This document shows positions 1 to 6,363 of a stretch of DNA of 8,891 nucleotides, one piece after another. The notes below the pieces were generated by a model. It had not been told where the DNA came from, ran no database searches, and saw only the letters and a program-made list of their open reading frames with translations. The stretch spans positions 22,869-31,759 of the forward strand of contig DBXK01000009.1 of assembly GCA_002309375.1 (NCBI GenBank), given 5' to 3'. The first letter of the stretch is position 1. Each line of letters starts with the position of its first letter. Origin of the DNA: Christensenella sp. UBA1214. Its GTDB lineage: Bacteria > Bacillota > Clostridia > Christensenellales > CAG-138. A program made the translations under genes and the position numbers.

Positions 1-609
1 GGCAGCCGCGGGTTTTCATACACCCAGGATGCAAAGCTCGATATGCGCATGGACCGCGGCGATCCCCTCAGCGCATACGAAGTCATCAACGGCTACAGCA
101 CAAGAAGGCTCGCGGAGATCATCCGCGATTACGGCGAGGAACGCTTCGCTTCCCGCATCGCGAATGCGATCGACAAGGCCCGCCGGTCGGCGCCGATCGA
201 AACGACGACGGAGCTTTCGGAGATCATCCGTTCGGCGATCCCCGCACCCGCAAGGCGCGAAGGCCCTCACCCCGCGAAGCGCACTTTCCAGGCGATCCGC
301 ATCGAGGTCAACGGCGAGCTTGCCGGCCTCGAAAAGGCGGTCACCGACGCCTGCCGGTTTTTGAACCCGGGCGGCGTCATCGCGGTCATCACCTTCCATT
401 CGCTCGAGGATCGGATCGTCAAGAACGTTTTCAAGGATCTGCAGCATCCCTGCACCTGCCCGCCGAGCGCGCCCGTCTGCATCTGCGGAAGGAAGCAGGA
501 GCTCGAGATCATCACCGCAAAACCGCTCACCGCCTCGGGCGGCGAGCTTACGGCCAACCCGCGCGCGAGAAGCGCCAAGCTCCGCGCGGCAAGGCGGCTC
601 CTTCAGTAG
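1..609 (+). CDS. rsmH: 16S rRNA (cytosine(1402)-N(4))-methyltransferase RsmH, 5'-truncated by window edge
   Basis: RsmH (MraW) is an S-adenosylmethionine-dependent enzyme that methylates N4 of C1402 in the 16S rRNA decoding centre. The frame is open from base 1, and 202 residues are visible. Family members have about 310, so roughly the first 110, including the SAM-binding start of the Rossmann fold, lie upstream of the window. Visible family motifs are RGFSY and LDMRMD at codons 3-18, LSAYEVIN soon after, KRTFQAIRIEVN from codon 93, LNPGGV from codon 121 and FHSLEDR at codons 132-138. A CTCPP...CICG cysteine cluster at codons 151-163 is usual in Firmicute homologues. The first internal ATG (base 43) falls inside the LDMRMD motif and is not the true start. 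The gene ends with TAG, 31 bases before the ftsL-like gene, so co-transcription is likely. Identification is firm. Confidence 0.97.
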   Translation, partial: GSRGFSYTQDAKLDMRMDRGDPLSAYEVINGYSTRRLAEIIRDYGEERFASRIANAIDKARRSAPIETTTELSEIIRSAIPAPARREGPHPAKRTFQAIRIEVNGELAGLEKAVTDACRFLNPGGVIAVITFHSLEDRIVKNVFKDLQHPCTCPPSAPVCICGRKQELEIITAKPLTASGGELTANPRARSAKLRAARRLLQ

Positions 610-640
610 GGGCTCATATTTAACCAGGGGGAAGAATACT

Positions 641-1096
641 ATGGCAAGGGACATCAGGACGAACGGCATCACCTCGGAACCGGAGCGCGTCTATGCTCCT
701 TCGAGCGGTTCGCTCGCATACAGGTCGGATTATGCCTACCGCACCGCGCAGCTCTCGACTGCGCCGAAGCGCAGGCCGGAACCCGCCGTCGAACCGCAGC
801 CGCAAACGCACACAAGGCCCCGCCGCAGGCATGTCTCCCTCATCGGCATCGCAAGGCAGAATAAATTCCTGCCGAAGATGCTTGCCGTTTGCTGCATCGC
901 GGCCGTCGCCGCTTTCGCGGCGCTGACCGTCGTTCGTTTCGCGGATATCGCGCACGTTCAGGCGGAGATCAACAATCTTAACAGCCGTATCGAGGCCACG
1001 GAGCGCTCCGTCAATGACCTCGATTTCAGCAGCCAGCCCAATATCAACGCCGTCGAGTTCGCCAAGGCCGTCGGCCTCGTTCCCGCGCAGCACTGA
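641..1096 (+). CDS. ftsL: FtsL-like (FtsL/DivIC superfamily) cell division protein
   Basis: This is a 151-residue single-pass membrane protein in the position FtsL always holds, between rsmH and the division PBP. FtsL is a bitopic divisome protein that joins DivIC/FtsB and DivIB/FtsQ and helps activate FtsW-FtsI. Residues 1-77 are a hydrophilic, presumably cytoplasmic tail rich in Arg and Pro, including an RPRRR run near 59-63. Residues about 79-99 form the hydrophobic transmembrane helix. Residues about 102-128 look like a short heptad coiled coil (I/V/L spacing, charged elsewhere). The end, NINAVEFAKAVGLVP, fits the conserved closing motif of FtsL/DivIC proteins. A strong ribosome binding site (aggggga, from 626) precedes ATG 641. 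Sequence identity in this family is always low, so the call rests mainly on topology, closing motif and synteny. DivIC-like naming is the alternative. Confidence 0.85.
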   Translation: MARDIRTNGITSEPERVYAPSSGSLAYRSDYAYRTAQLSTAPKRRPEPAVEPQPQTHTRPRRRHVSLIGIARQNKFLPKMLAVCCIAAVAAFAALTVVRFADIAHVQAEINNLNSRIEATERSVNDLDFSSQPNINAVEFAKAVGLVPAQH

Positions 1097-1106
1097 TGCT
1101 GCCCGT

Positions 1107-1141
1107 CCTTCCGGCGTTTCTTTGCTGCGACGCCGTGAAGG
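1107..1141 (+). other. Hairpin 1 in the ftsL-ftsI spacer
   Basis: Bases 1107-1117 pair with 1130-1141. There are 11 base pairs (ccttc/gaagg, then cggcgt/acgccg), with one bulged T at 1136 and a 12-base loop. It begins 10 bases after the ftsL stop codon. No T-run follows, so it is not a typical intrinsic terminator. It could protect the 3' end of a processed rsmH-ftsL message or be part of a leader for the next gene. The pairing is seen directly. Any role is inference. Confidence 0.55.
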
Positions 1142-1166
1142 CTCCGATCCGCCGCTCCCGGATCCC

Positions 1167-1186
1167 CCTTTATTCCGAATGAAAGG
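1167..1186 (+). other. Hairpin 2 in the ftsL-ftsI spacer
   Basis: Bases 1167-1174 pair with 1178-1186, giving 8 base pairs around a 3-base ccg loop, with G1181 bulged. It sits just before the hairpin that precedes the ftsI ribosome binding site. It is short and partly AT-rich, so it could be chance on its own. It is listed because it is one of three consecutive hairpins in a spacer of only 129 bases. Confidence 0.4.
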
Positions 1187-1188
1187 AA

Positions 1189-1215
1189 GCCCGCAGCCTT
1201 CGCGGGCCCGGAAGG
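1189..1215 (+). promoter_or_regulatory. Hairpin 3 and ribosome binding site of ftsI, possibly mutually pairing
   Basis: Bases 1189-1194 (gcccgc) pair with 1202-1207 (gcgggc) around a 7-base loop. That loop contains ccttc (1197-1201), which is complementary to gaagg (1211-1215). The latter is the only plausible Shine-Dalgarno sequence for the ATG at 1226, with a rather long spacing of 10 bases. The arrangement could form an H-type pseudoknot, or a simple alternative hairpin 1197-1201/1211-1215. Either would hide the ribosome binding site. The complementarity is seen directly. Control of ftsI translation is an inference. Confidence 0.4.
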
Positions 1216-1225
1216 TCTTGCAGCA

Positions 1226-3526
1226 ATGAGTATAACGCCGCTCCCGCAAGGGAAGCAAAAGAACAGGAAAAAGAGCAAACCGGCAAAAGCTTCCGAACAG
1301 CCTGTATCGTTCAAGAAGCGGATGCCGTGCTTGCTTATTATTTTTGCTATACTTTTTACGGTACTTATCGGCAGAGTCTTCTGGCTTTCGGTCGTCAACG
1401 GGCCGAAGCTCAAGCAGCTTGCAGTCCGTCAGTGGACCCGCTCCACCCCGCAGACCGCGCAAAGAGGCCTGATCGTCGACTGCAACGGCGCGGAGCTCGC
1501 CGTCAACACCCAGGCCTATAAAGTCGTCATCTGGCCCTCCGCCGTCAAAGCGGGCGAGAGGGAACGCGTCGCCCGGGAGCTCGGCAGCGTCCTCGGCGTC
1601 AGCAGCGAAAAGATCCTCGAAAAGCTCAGCAGCTCCACGATCCGCGAATACACCGTCAAGCGTCAGCTCGACGAGGAAACGATCAACAAGGTCCGCTCCC
1701 TCCAGCTCGGCAAGGGCGTCGGCATCGCGCAGGACGTCAAGCGCTATTATCCCTACGGCACCCTGCTTTCGCAGGTCATCGGCTTCACGAACATCGACAG
1801 CGCCGGCCAGAGCGGGCTCGAGCTCATCCTCGACAAATATCTCACCGGCCGCGACGGAAAAATGATCGCCGAAACGGACAGCAGGGGCAACCCGATCGCG
1901 GGGAGCAGCTATCAGTACATCGACGCCGCCGACGGCGACAAGGCGCAGCTGACCGTCGACGTCAATATGCAGAGCTATCTCGAGAACGCTCTCGAGGAAG
2001 CGATCCTCGTCAATAACGCAAAGGATGCGCAGGGGATCATCCTCGATGTTCGCACCGGTGCGATCAAGGCGATCTCCACAAAGCCCGATTTCGACCCGAA
2101 CGATCCGCCGAGGAACGATCTTGCCGCGCTTGCCGCGCTTTCGAAAAACCGCGTCGTTACCGATGCTTACGAGCCCGGCTCGACCTTCAAGATCCTGACC
2201 CTCGCCGCCGCCCTCGACGCGGGCTGTACTGACCTCGATTCGAGTTTTTACTGCAACGGCGGCTATATCGTGAACGGCGAGCGCATCAGATGCTGGCGCC
2301 ATGCCGGTCACGGCAGCCAGAACCTCACCGAGGCGACGGAAAATTCCTGCAATGTCTGCTTCATGCAGCTTGCGCTTTCAATGGGCGTTGAACAGTTCTA
2401 TGATTATCTCTACGCCTTCGGCCTCGGCCAGAGCACCGGAAGCGGCCTCATCGGCGAATCGGACGGCATCGTCACCCATCAGAAATACATCACTGCGAAC
2501 GATCTTGCCCGCATCGGCTTCGGCCAGAGCATCGCCGTGACGCCGATCCAGCTGGCGTCCGCCGTCGCTGCGGCCGTCAACGGCGGCGAGCTGCACACCC
2601 CCTACATCATCGAAGAGATCACCGCTGCGGACGGCACCGTCATCTTCAAGGCGGACACAACGCCCGTGCGCAGGGTCATCAGCGAGGAATCCTCGAAGAA
2701 GGTCTGCGAGATCCTCCAAAGCGTCGTCGATAACGGCACCGGCCGCAATGCGAAGATCGAGGGTTACGCGATCGGCGGAAAGACCGGCACGGCGCAGAAA
2801 TACGACAGCTACGGCCGCGTTGCCGAGGGGAGCTATATCTGCTCCTTCATCGGCTTCGCCCCCGCCGACGAGCCCCGCTACCTCTGCCTGATCCTCGTCG
2901 ACGAGCCGCATGTGGGCTCCATCTTCGGCAGCACCGTTGCCGCGCCGTATGTGCGCCGCGTGCTCTCGCAGATCCTGCCCTATGCCAATATCCCGAAATC
3001 CGGCCACAACGCCGAGGGCGTTGAGGTCCCGAACGTGACCGGAATGAGCATGGAGGAAGCGCTTGCCGCGCTCGAGGCCGCCGGCCTCACCGGCGTTTAC
3101 GAATGCGAAGCCCCCGTCACCTTTCAGGTCCCGGCCGCAGGCGAAAGGATGCCCTACGGTTCATCCGTGCTGCTTTACACCGGCAGCGAGGGCATCAACC
3201 AGGAGACCGACGAGCCCTACTATGTTGCGATGCCGGATCTTGCCGGCATGACGCCGCTTCAGGCATATACCGCGCTGCGCGGCGCCGGGCTCGTGATGGA
3301 AGCGGATCCCGCCGATCCCTACGGCGTCGTTATCGGCCAGAGCATCTCGGCGGGCGATCCCGTCGAATACGGCTCTTCGGTAACGGTTTACTTCGATTGG
3401 CCGACCCCGACTCCCGCGCCTTCCCAGACGGCGCAGCCGGAGGTCACGCCCTCGCCGGCAGTCACGCAGCAGCCGGCGGAAACGCCCGAACCCACTCCGT
3501 CCCCGACGGATGAACCCAACGAATGA
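1226..3526 (+). CDS. ftsI: Class B penicillin-binding protein with two PASTA domains (FtsI/PBP2B/SpoVD type), septal peptidoglycan transpeptidase
   Basis: This 766-residue, membrane-anchored D,D-transpeptidase cross-links peptidoglycan at the septum with its partner FtsW. A basic N-terminus precedes one transmembrane helix at about 34-57. The PBP dimerisation domain covers about 75-235 (RGLIVDCNG at 80-88). The transpeptidase domain covers about 245-585, with SxxK as S319-T-F-K322 (S319 is the nucleophile), SxN as S374-C-N376 and KTGT at 519-522. Two PASTA domains follow, about 597-655 and 667-724, then a Pro/Thr/Glu-rich tail from 725 to the end. B. subtilis PBP2B has two PASTA domains and SpoVD one, so the architecture favours a division PBP. 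However, C356 and C375 are spaced like the redox-active cysteine pair of SpoVD. ATG 1226 puts a basic stretch before the helix as expected. No second PBP gene follows, so one protein may serve both division and sporulation. Confidence 0.95.
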   Translation: MSITPLPQGKQKNRKKSKPAKASEQPVSFKKRMPCLLIIFAILFTVLIGRVFWLSVVNGPKLKQLAVRQWTRSTPQTAQRGLIVDCNGAELAVNTQAYKVVIWPSAVKAGERERVARELGSVLGVSSEKILEKLSSSTIREYTVKRQLDEETINKVRSLQLGKGVGIAQDVKRYYPYGTLLSQVIGFTNIDSAGQSGLELILDKYLTGRDGKMIAETDSRGNPIAGSSYQYIDAADGDKAQLTVDVNMQSYLENALEEAILVNNAKDAQGIILDVRTGAIKAISTKPDFDPNDPPRNDLAALAALSKNRVVTDAYEPGSTFKILTLAAALDAGCTDLDSSFYCNGGYIVNGERIRCWRHAGHGSQNLTEATENSCNVCFMQLALSMGVEQFYDYLYAFGLGQSTGSGLIGESDGIVTHQKYITANDLARIGFGQSIAVTPIQLASAVAAAVNGGELHTPYIIEEITAADGTVIFKADTTPVRRVISEESSKKVCEILQSVVDNGTGRNAKIEGYAIGGKTGTAQKYDSYGRVAEGSYICSFIGFAPADEPRYLCLILVDEPHVGSIFGSTVAAPYVRRVLSQILPYANIPKSGHNAEGVEVPNVTGMSMEEALAALEAAGLTGVYECEAPVTFQVPAAGERMPYGSSVLLYTGSEGINQETDEPYYVAMPDLAGMTPLQAYTALRGAGLVMEADPADPYGVVIGQSISAGDPVEYGSSVTVYFDWPTPTPAPSQTAQPEVTPSPAVTQQPAETPEPTPSPTDEPNE

Positions 3527-3529
3527 TCC

Positions 3530-3594
3530 GCGCCGGCTTCGGCGCTTTGCCCAATACCCCGAATATTTCGGAGAAAAGGACCCCCGCCGCGGGG
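3530..3594 (+). other. Three tandem short hairpins in the ftsI-murE spacer
   Basis: The 83-base spacer holds three consecutive inverted repeats. Bases 3530-3535/3540-3545 (gcgccg/cggcgc) form a 6-bp stem with a 4-base loop, starting 4 bases after the ftsI stop codon. Bases 3559-3563/3567-3571 (ccgaa/ttcgg) form a 5-bp stem with a 3-base loop. Bases 3582-3586/3590-3594 (ccccg/cgggg) form a 5-bp stem with a 3-base loop. Only three T residues follow the first, so it would be a weak terminator at best. The last ends 2 bases before the gaggtg ribosome binding site of murE (3597-3602). They may affect mRNA stability or processing. Individually they are short enough to be chance. Confidence 0.45.
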
Positions 3595-3609
3595 ATGAGG
3601 TGATCGAAT

Positions 3610-5067
3610 ATGCTGATCAGTGAATTGACAAAAAACATCGAATGCCGCGTTGTCGGCAATGATATCGACATTCCGAGGATCGAATACGATTCCCGGCGTG
3701 TGCAGCCGGGCGACCTGTTCTGCTGCATCAACGGGACCTTTAAGGACGGCCACGATTTCGCGCCCGGCGCCGTTGACGCCGGAGCCGCCGCTCTGCTCGT
3801 TGAAAGGGAGCTCCCCCTCCCCGTTCCTCAGATCGTCGTCGAGAATTCCCGCAGGGCGATGGCCGAGCTCGCGATCACGTTCTACGGCAATCCCCTCGAG
3901 GGCATCCCCGTGATCGGCATCACCGGCACCAACGGCAAGACCACGACGACCTATATGGTCAAATCGATCGCCGAAAAAGCCGGCTACAAGGTCGGCCTCA
4001 TCGGCACGATCCGCAACCTGATCGGCGATAAGATCATCCCGACCGAGCGCACGACGCCCGAAAGCGTCGAGCTGCAGCGCGTTTTCCGCATGATGCGCGA
4101 CGAGGGCGTCAACCTCATCGTCATGGAGGTCAGCTCCCACGCGCTCGATCAGGACCGCGTGCACGGCATCGAATACGTCATCGGCGGCTTCACGAACCTC
4201 ACGCAGGATCACCTCGATTACCACAAGACCTTCGATAATTACCTTGCGGCGAAGAAAAAAATGTTCGAGCGCAGCAAGTTTGCCGTTGTCAACGCGGACG
4301 ATGCGCACAGCGATATGCTCCTCGACGGGCTGAACCTTCCCGCAATGCGCTACGGCGTGCGCGCGAACCGCGCCGATATCCGCGCCGCAAATATCGAGAT
4401 CTGCCCCGAGAACATCGAATTCGACATGATCTGCACAATGGGCATGAAGCACATCACCGTTGCGATCCCCGGCCTTTTCAACGTTTTCAATGCACTGCTC
4501 GCGGCTGGTATCTGCCTGCGTCTCGGCATCAGCCTCAGCAACATCGCCGCCGGCCTCGCAGGCGTCGTCAGCGTTTCCGGCCGCATGGAGACCCTCCCGA
4601 CGGAAGGCTTCGATTTCTCGGTCATCCTCGATTTCGCACATACCCCGGATGGGCTCGAAAACCTTCTTACCTCCGTGCGCGGCTTCGCAAAGGCCCGCAT
4701 CATCACCGTTTTCGGCTGCGGCGGCGACAGGGATAATCTCAAGCGGCCCATCATGGGCGAAACGGCGGCGCGTCATTCCGATTTCTGCGTCGTCACCTCC
4801 GACAACCCGAGGACCGAGGACCCGATGCGCATCATCGGCATGGTGCTCGAGGGCGTCGAGCGCACGAGCTGCCCGCATGTTGTGATCGAAAACCGGCGCG
4901 AGGCGATCCGCTATGCGCTCGGGATCGCGCAGAAGGACGATATCGTCGTTCTCGCAGGCAAGGGCCACGAATACTATCAGGAGATCAACGGCGTTAAGCA
5001 TCCCTTCGACGAGAAGCTTATCGTCGCGGAAATACTCGAAGAAATGCGCGAGGGCAGCAAAAACTGA
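3610..5067 (+). CDS. murE: UDP-N-acetylmuramoyl-L-alanyl-D-glutamate--2,6-diaminopimelate ligase MurE
   Basis: MurE is a cytoplasmic ATP-dependent ligase that adds the third stem-peptide residue to UDP-MurNAc-L-Ala-D-Glu. The 485-residue length is normal. Visible in order: the N-terminal UDP-binding domain with YDSRRVQPGDLF (26-37); the Mur ligase P-loop GITGTNGKTTTT (103-114); the TTPES motif (148-152); EVSSHALDQDRV (173-184); TNLTQDHLDYH (196-205); and the YLAAKK segment, whose K215 matches the carbamylated lysine of E. coli MurE. The C-terminal domain has the CGGDRD loop (370-375), DNPR (398-401) and GKGHEYYQ (450-457). DNPR, together with the residues matching G464 and E468 of the E. coli enzyme, predicts meso-diaminopimelate rather than L-lysine, so the wall should be of the mDAP type. 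ATG 3610 follows a good gaggtg site at 7 bases spacing. mraY follows after 36 bases, without the murF found here in many other bacteria. Confidence 0.97.
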   Translation: MLISELTKNIECRVVGNDIDIPRIEYDSRRVQPGDLFCCINGTFKDGHDFAPGAVDAGAAALLVERELPLPVPQIVVENSRRAMAELAITFYGNPLEGIPVIGITGTNGKTTTTYMVKSIAEKAGYKVGLIGTIRNLIGDKIIPTERTTPESVELQRVFRMMRDEGVNLIVMEVSSHALDQDRVHGIEYVIGGFTNLTQDHLDYHKTFDNYLAAKKKMFERSKFAVVNADDAHSDMLLDGLNLPAMRYGVRANRADIRAANIEICPENIEFDMICTMGMKHITVAIPGLFNVFNALLAAGICLRLGISLSNIAAGLAGVVSVSGRMETLPTEGFDFSVILDFAHTPDGLENLLTSVRGFAKARIITVFGCGGDRDNLKRPIMGETAARHSDFCVVTSDNPRTEDPMRIIGMVLEGVERTSCPHVVIENRREAIRYALGIAQKDDIVVLAGKGHEYYQEINGVKHPFDEKLIVAEILEEMREGSKN

Positions 5068-5103
5068 AGCTGCTCCTTCGCCCGGTTAAGCAGAGGAAAA
5101 ATT

Positions 5104-6123
5104 ATGCAGAACATGATCTTGGCTTTTCTTGTTGCGGCGGCGGTGGCGATCGTCATCTCCCCGTGGTTTATAAAGATGCTCCGCCGGCTGAAATACGGGC
5201 AGGTCGAGCGGGCCGAAGGGCCTCACGCTCACTCCGCGAAGGAGGGCACGCCGACGATGGGCGGCATCATGTTCGTCATCGGCATCATCGCCGCAGTGCT
5301 GATCTTCTGCGATTACGATATCGCACTGCAGTACTCGATCCCGGCGCTCGCGATCATGATCGCTTTCGGCCTCGTCGGGTTCCTCGACGACTTCATCAAG
5401 GTCAAGATGAAGAGGAACCTCGGCCTCAAGGCCTATCAGAAGATCATCGCGCAGTTCCTGCTTGCATTCGCCGCGGCGTTCTTCGCCTATAAAAGCAATT
5501 TCATCGGCTCGAAGCTTTTCGATCCCATCTTCGGCGAGATCGAGCTCGGCTGGGGATACATTCCCTTCATGATGTTCGCGATCATCGCGATCGTCAACAG
5601 CGCGAACCTGACCGACGGCCTCGACGGTCTGCTCTCCGGCGTAACGCTGATCTACTCCCTCGCGATGGGCATCCTCTTCCTCTATTTCGCAAAAGCCTTC
5701 GATTCCGGGATGTTCGGCGAGCCGCTCTTCATTGCGGAAAGCAAGGGCATGCTGAACATGGGCGTCTTCGCCTTCGCCGTCACCGGCGGATGCGTCGGCT
5801 TCCTCAAGAGCAACAGCTATCCCGCGAAGGTCTTCATGGGCGACACCGGTTCGATGGCTCTCGGCGGCGCGATGAGCGCGATGGTCATTTACAGCCGTTC
5901 CCCCTTTATCTTCCTTCTGATGGGCTGCTGCATCGTTGCTTCCGCCGTCAGCGTGGTGCTCCAGGTCGGTTCCTTCAAGCTCCGCCACGGCAAGCGCATC
6001 TTCAAGATGGCGCCTCTGCACCATCATTTTGAAAAGCTCGGTTTCCCGGAAACGAAGATCGTTGCCGGGTACATGATCGTAACGAGCATCTGCTGCCTTG
6101 CGGCGCTTGCTCTGTTCTTCTGA
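5104..6123 (+). CDS. mraY: Phospho-N-acetylmuramoyl-pentapeptide-transferase MraY
   Basis: MraY is a polytopic membrane enzyme that transfers phospho-MurNAc-pentapeptide from UDP to undecaprenyl phosphate, giving lipid I. The 339-residue length is in the normal range (320-360). It is very hydrophobic, with about ten membrane spans, starting at residues 3-22. The family motifs are intact: KEGTPTMGG (46-54); FLDDFIK with the conserved Asp pair D95-D96; NSANLTDGLDGL (165-176) carrying the Mg-binding and catalytic region; the FMGDTGSMALGG loop (244-255); and KMAPLHHHFE (301-310) with the HHH triad at 306-308. ATG 5104 has an aggaa ribosome binding site at 5093-5097. A 252-base spacer with a strongly structured element separates it from murD, much longer than the gaps around murE or ftsW. 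Confidence 0.97.
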   Translation: MQNMILAFLVAAAVAIVISPWFIKMLRRLKYGQVERAEGPHAHSAKEGTPTMGGIMFVIGIIAAVLIFCDYDIALQYSIPALAIMIAFGLVGFLDDFIKVKMKRNLGLKAYQKIIAQFLLAFAAAFFAYKSNFIGSKLFDPIFGEIELGWGYIPFMMFAIIAIVNSANLTDGLDGLLSGVTLIYSLAMGILFLYFAKAFDSGMFGEPLFIAESKGMLNMGVFAFAVTGGCVGFLKSNSYPAKVFMGDTGSMALGGAMSAMVIYSRSPFIFLLMGCCIVASAVSVVLQVGSFKLRHGKRIFKMAPLHHHFEKLGFPETKIVAGYMIVTSICCLAALALFF

Positions 6124-6142
6124 GGCAGAAGATCGTTCGGCC

Positions 6143-6157
6143 TCCGGCTTTGCCGGA
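6143..6157 (+). other. Short hairpin after mraY
   Basis: Bases 6143-6148 (tccggc) pair with 6152-6157 (gccgga) around a 3-base ttt loop, 20 bases after the mraY stop codon. Three A residues and a G-rich run follow, not a T-run, so it does not look like an intrinsic terminator. It could act as a 3' stability hairpin for the mraY end of the message. The pairing is plain. The role is a guess. Confidence 0.4.
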
Positions 6158-6194
6158 AACGGGCGAGGATCCCCTCCCCCGCAAAATTCGCAAA

Positions 6195-6329
6195 AGACCG
6201 CCCGAAGGGAAGCGGCTGGCCGTGGTTTTGTTGGCGCTTGGCACGGCACCGGGCTCTTCGGCAACGCTAAGATTTTTGAGAGATAAGCATCGGCACATCT
6301 CTCAAGAGTCTTGGTCCTTCGGGCGGTTT
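6195..6329 (+). ncRNA. Candidate structured RNA element (multi-branched) between mraY and murD, family unknown
   Basis: An outer stem pairs 6195-6208 with 6316-6329 (14 bp, perfect at 6197-6208/6316-6327, one G-U at 6196/6328). Directly against its 3' strand lies a second stem, 6266-6284/6297-6315. It has 19 bp without a bulge, including four G-U pairs, and a 12-base loop (6285-6296). Between them fit gccgtg/cacggc (6219-6224/6242-6247) and a weaker ccgg/ttcgg hairpin (6249-6252/6258-6261). The whole folds into a closed, branched domain of 135 bases. Its 3' end is 46 bases before the murD start. The G-U pairs form only in RNA of the + strand sense, which favours a transcribed RNA over a DNA palindrome. 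I find no T-box, purine, cobalamin, c-di-GMP, SRP, RNase P or tRNA signature. A miniature inverted-repeat transposable element is the main alternative, but I see no target-site duplication. The U-run after it is too broken for a clear terminator. Confidence 0.55.
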
Positions 6330-6363
6330 CTAATAGATTTTAAGCTTTTTCAGGCAGAATAAC

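Noticed and set aside
620..2311. Minus-strand open frame of 563 codons across ftsL and ftsI
   Set aside because: It is opposite genes with intact catalytic motifs. Its composition (Asp, Arg, Ala, Val, Glu-rich, no domains) is what reverse-complemented C-ending codons give, and it has no recognisable ribosome binding context.
3388..5001. Minus-strand open frame of 537 codons across murE
   Set aside because: Shadow of murE: low-complexity D/A/V/E/R composition, no family motif, and it runs through the ftsI-murE spacer hairpins.
6311..6339. Possible promoter for murD-ftsW (ttggtc, 17 bases, tagatt)
   Set aside because: The -35 box matches the consensus at only three positions and overlaps the stem of the structured element. 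Not supported enough to call.
6316..6350. Intrinsic terminator made of the outer stem plus the following T-rich stretch
   Set aside because: The T residues are broken up by C, A and G (tttctaatagatttt), and the complementary strand of the stem is over 100 bases upstream. Termination inside this essential operon would need an attenuation mechanism that I cannot show.
6150..6362. 70-codon plus-strand frame in the mraY-murD spacer
   Set aside because: It starts at a TTG inside a hairpin with no ribosome binding site, has no recognisable domain, and covers the inverted-repeat element, whose structure explains the sequence better.
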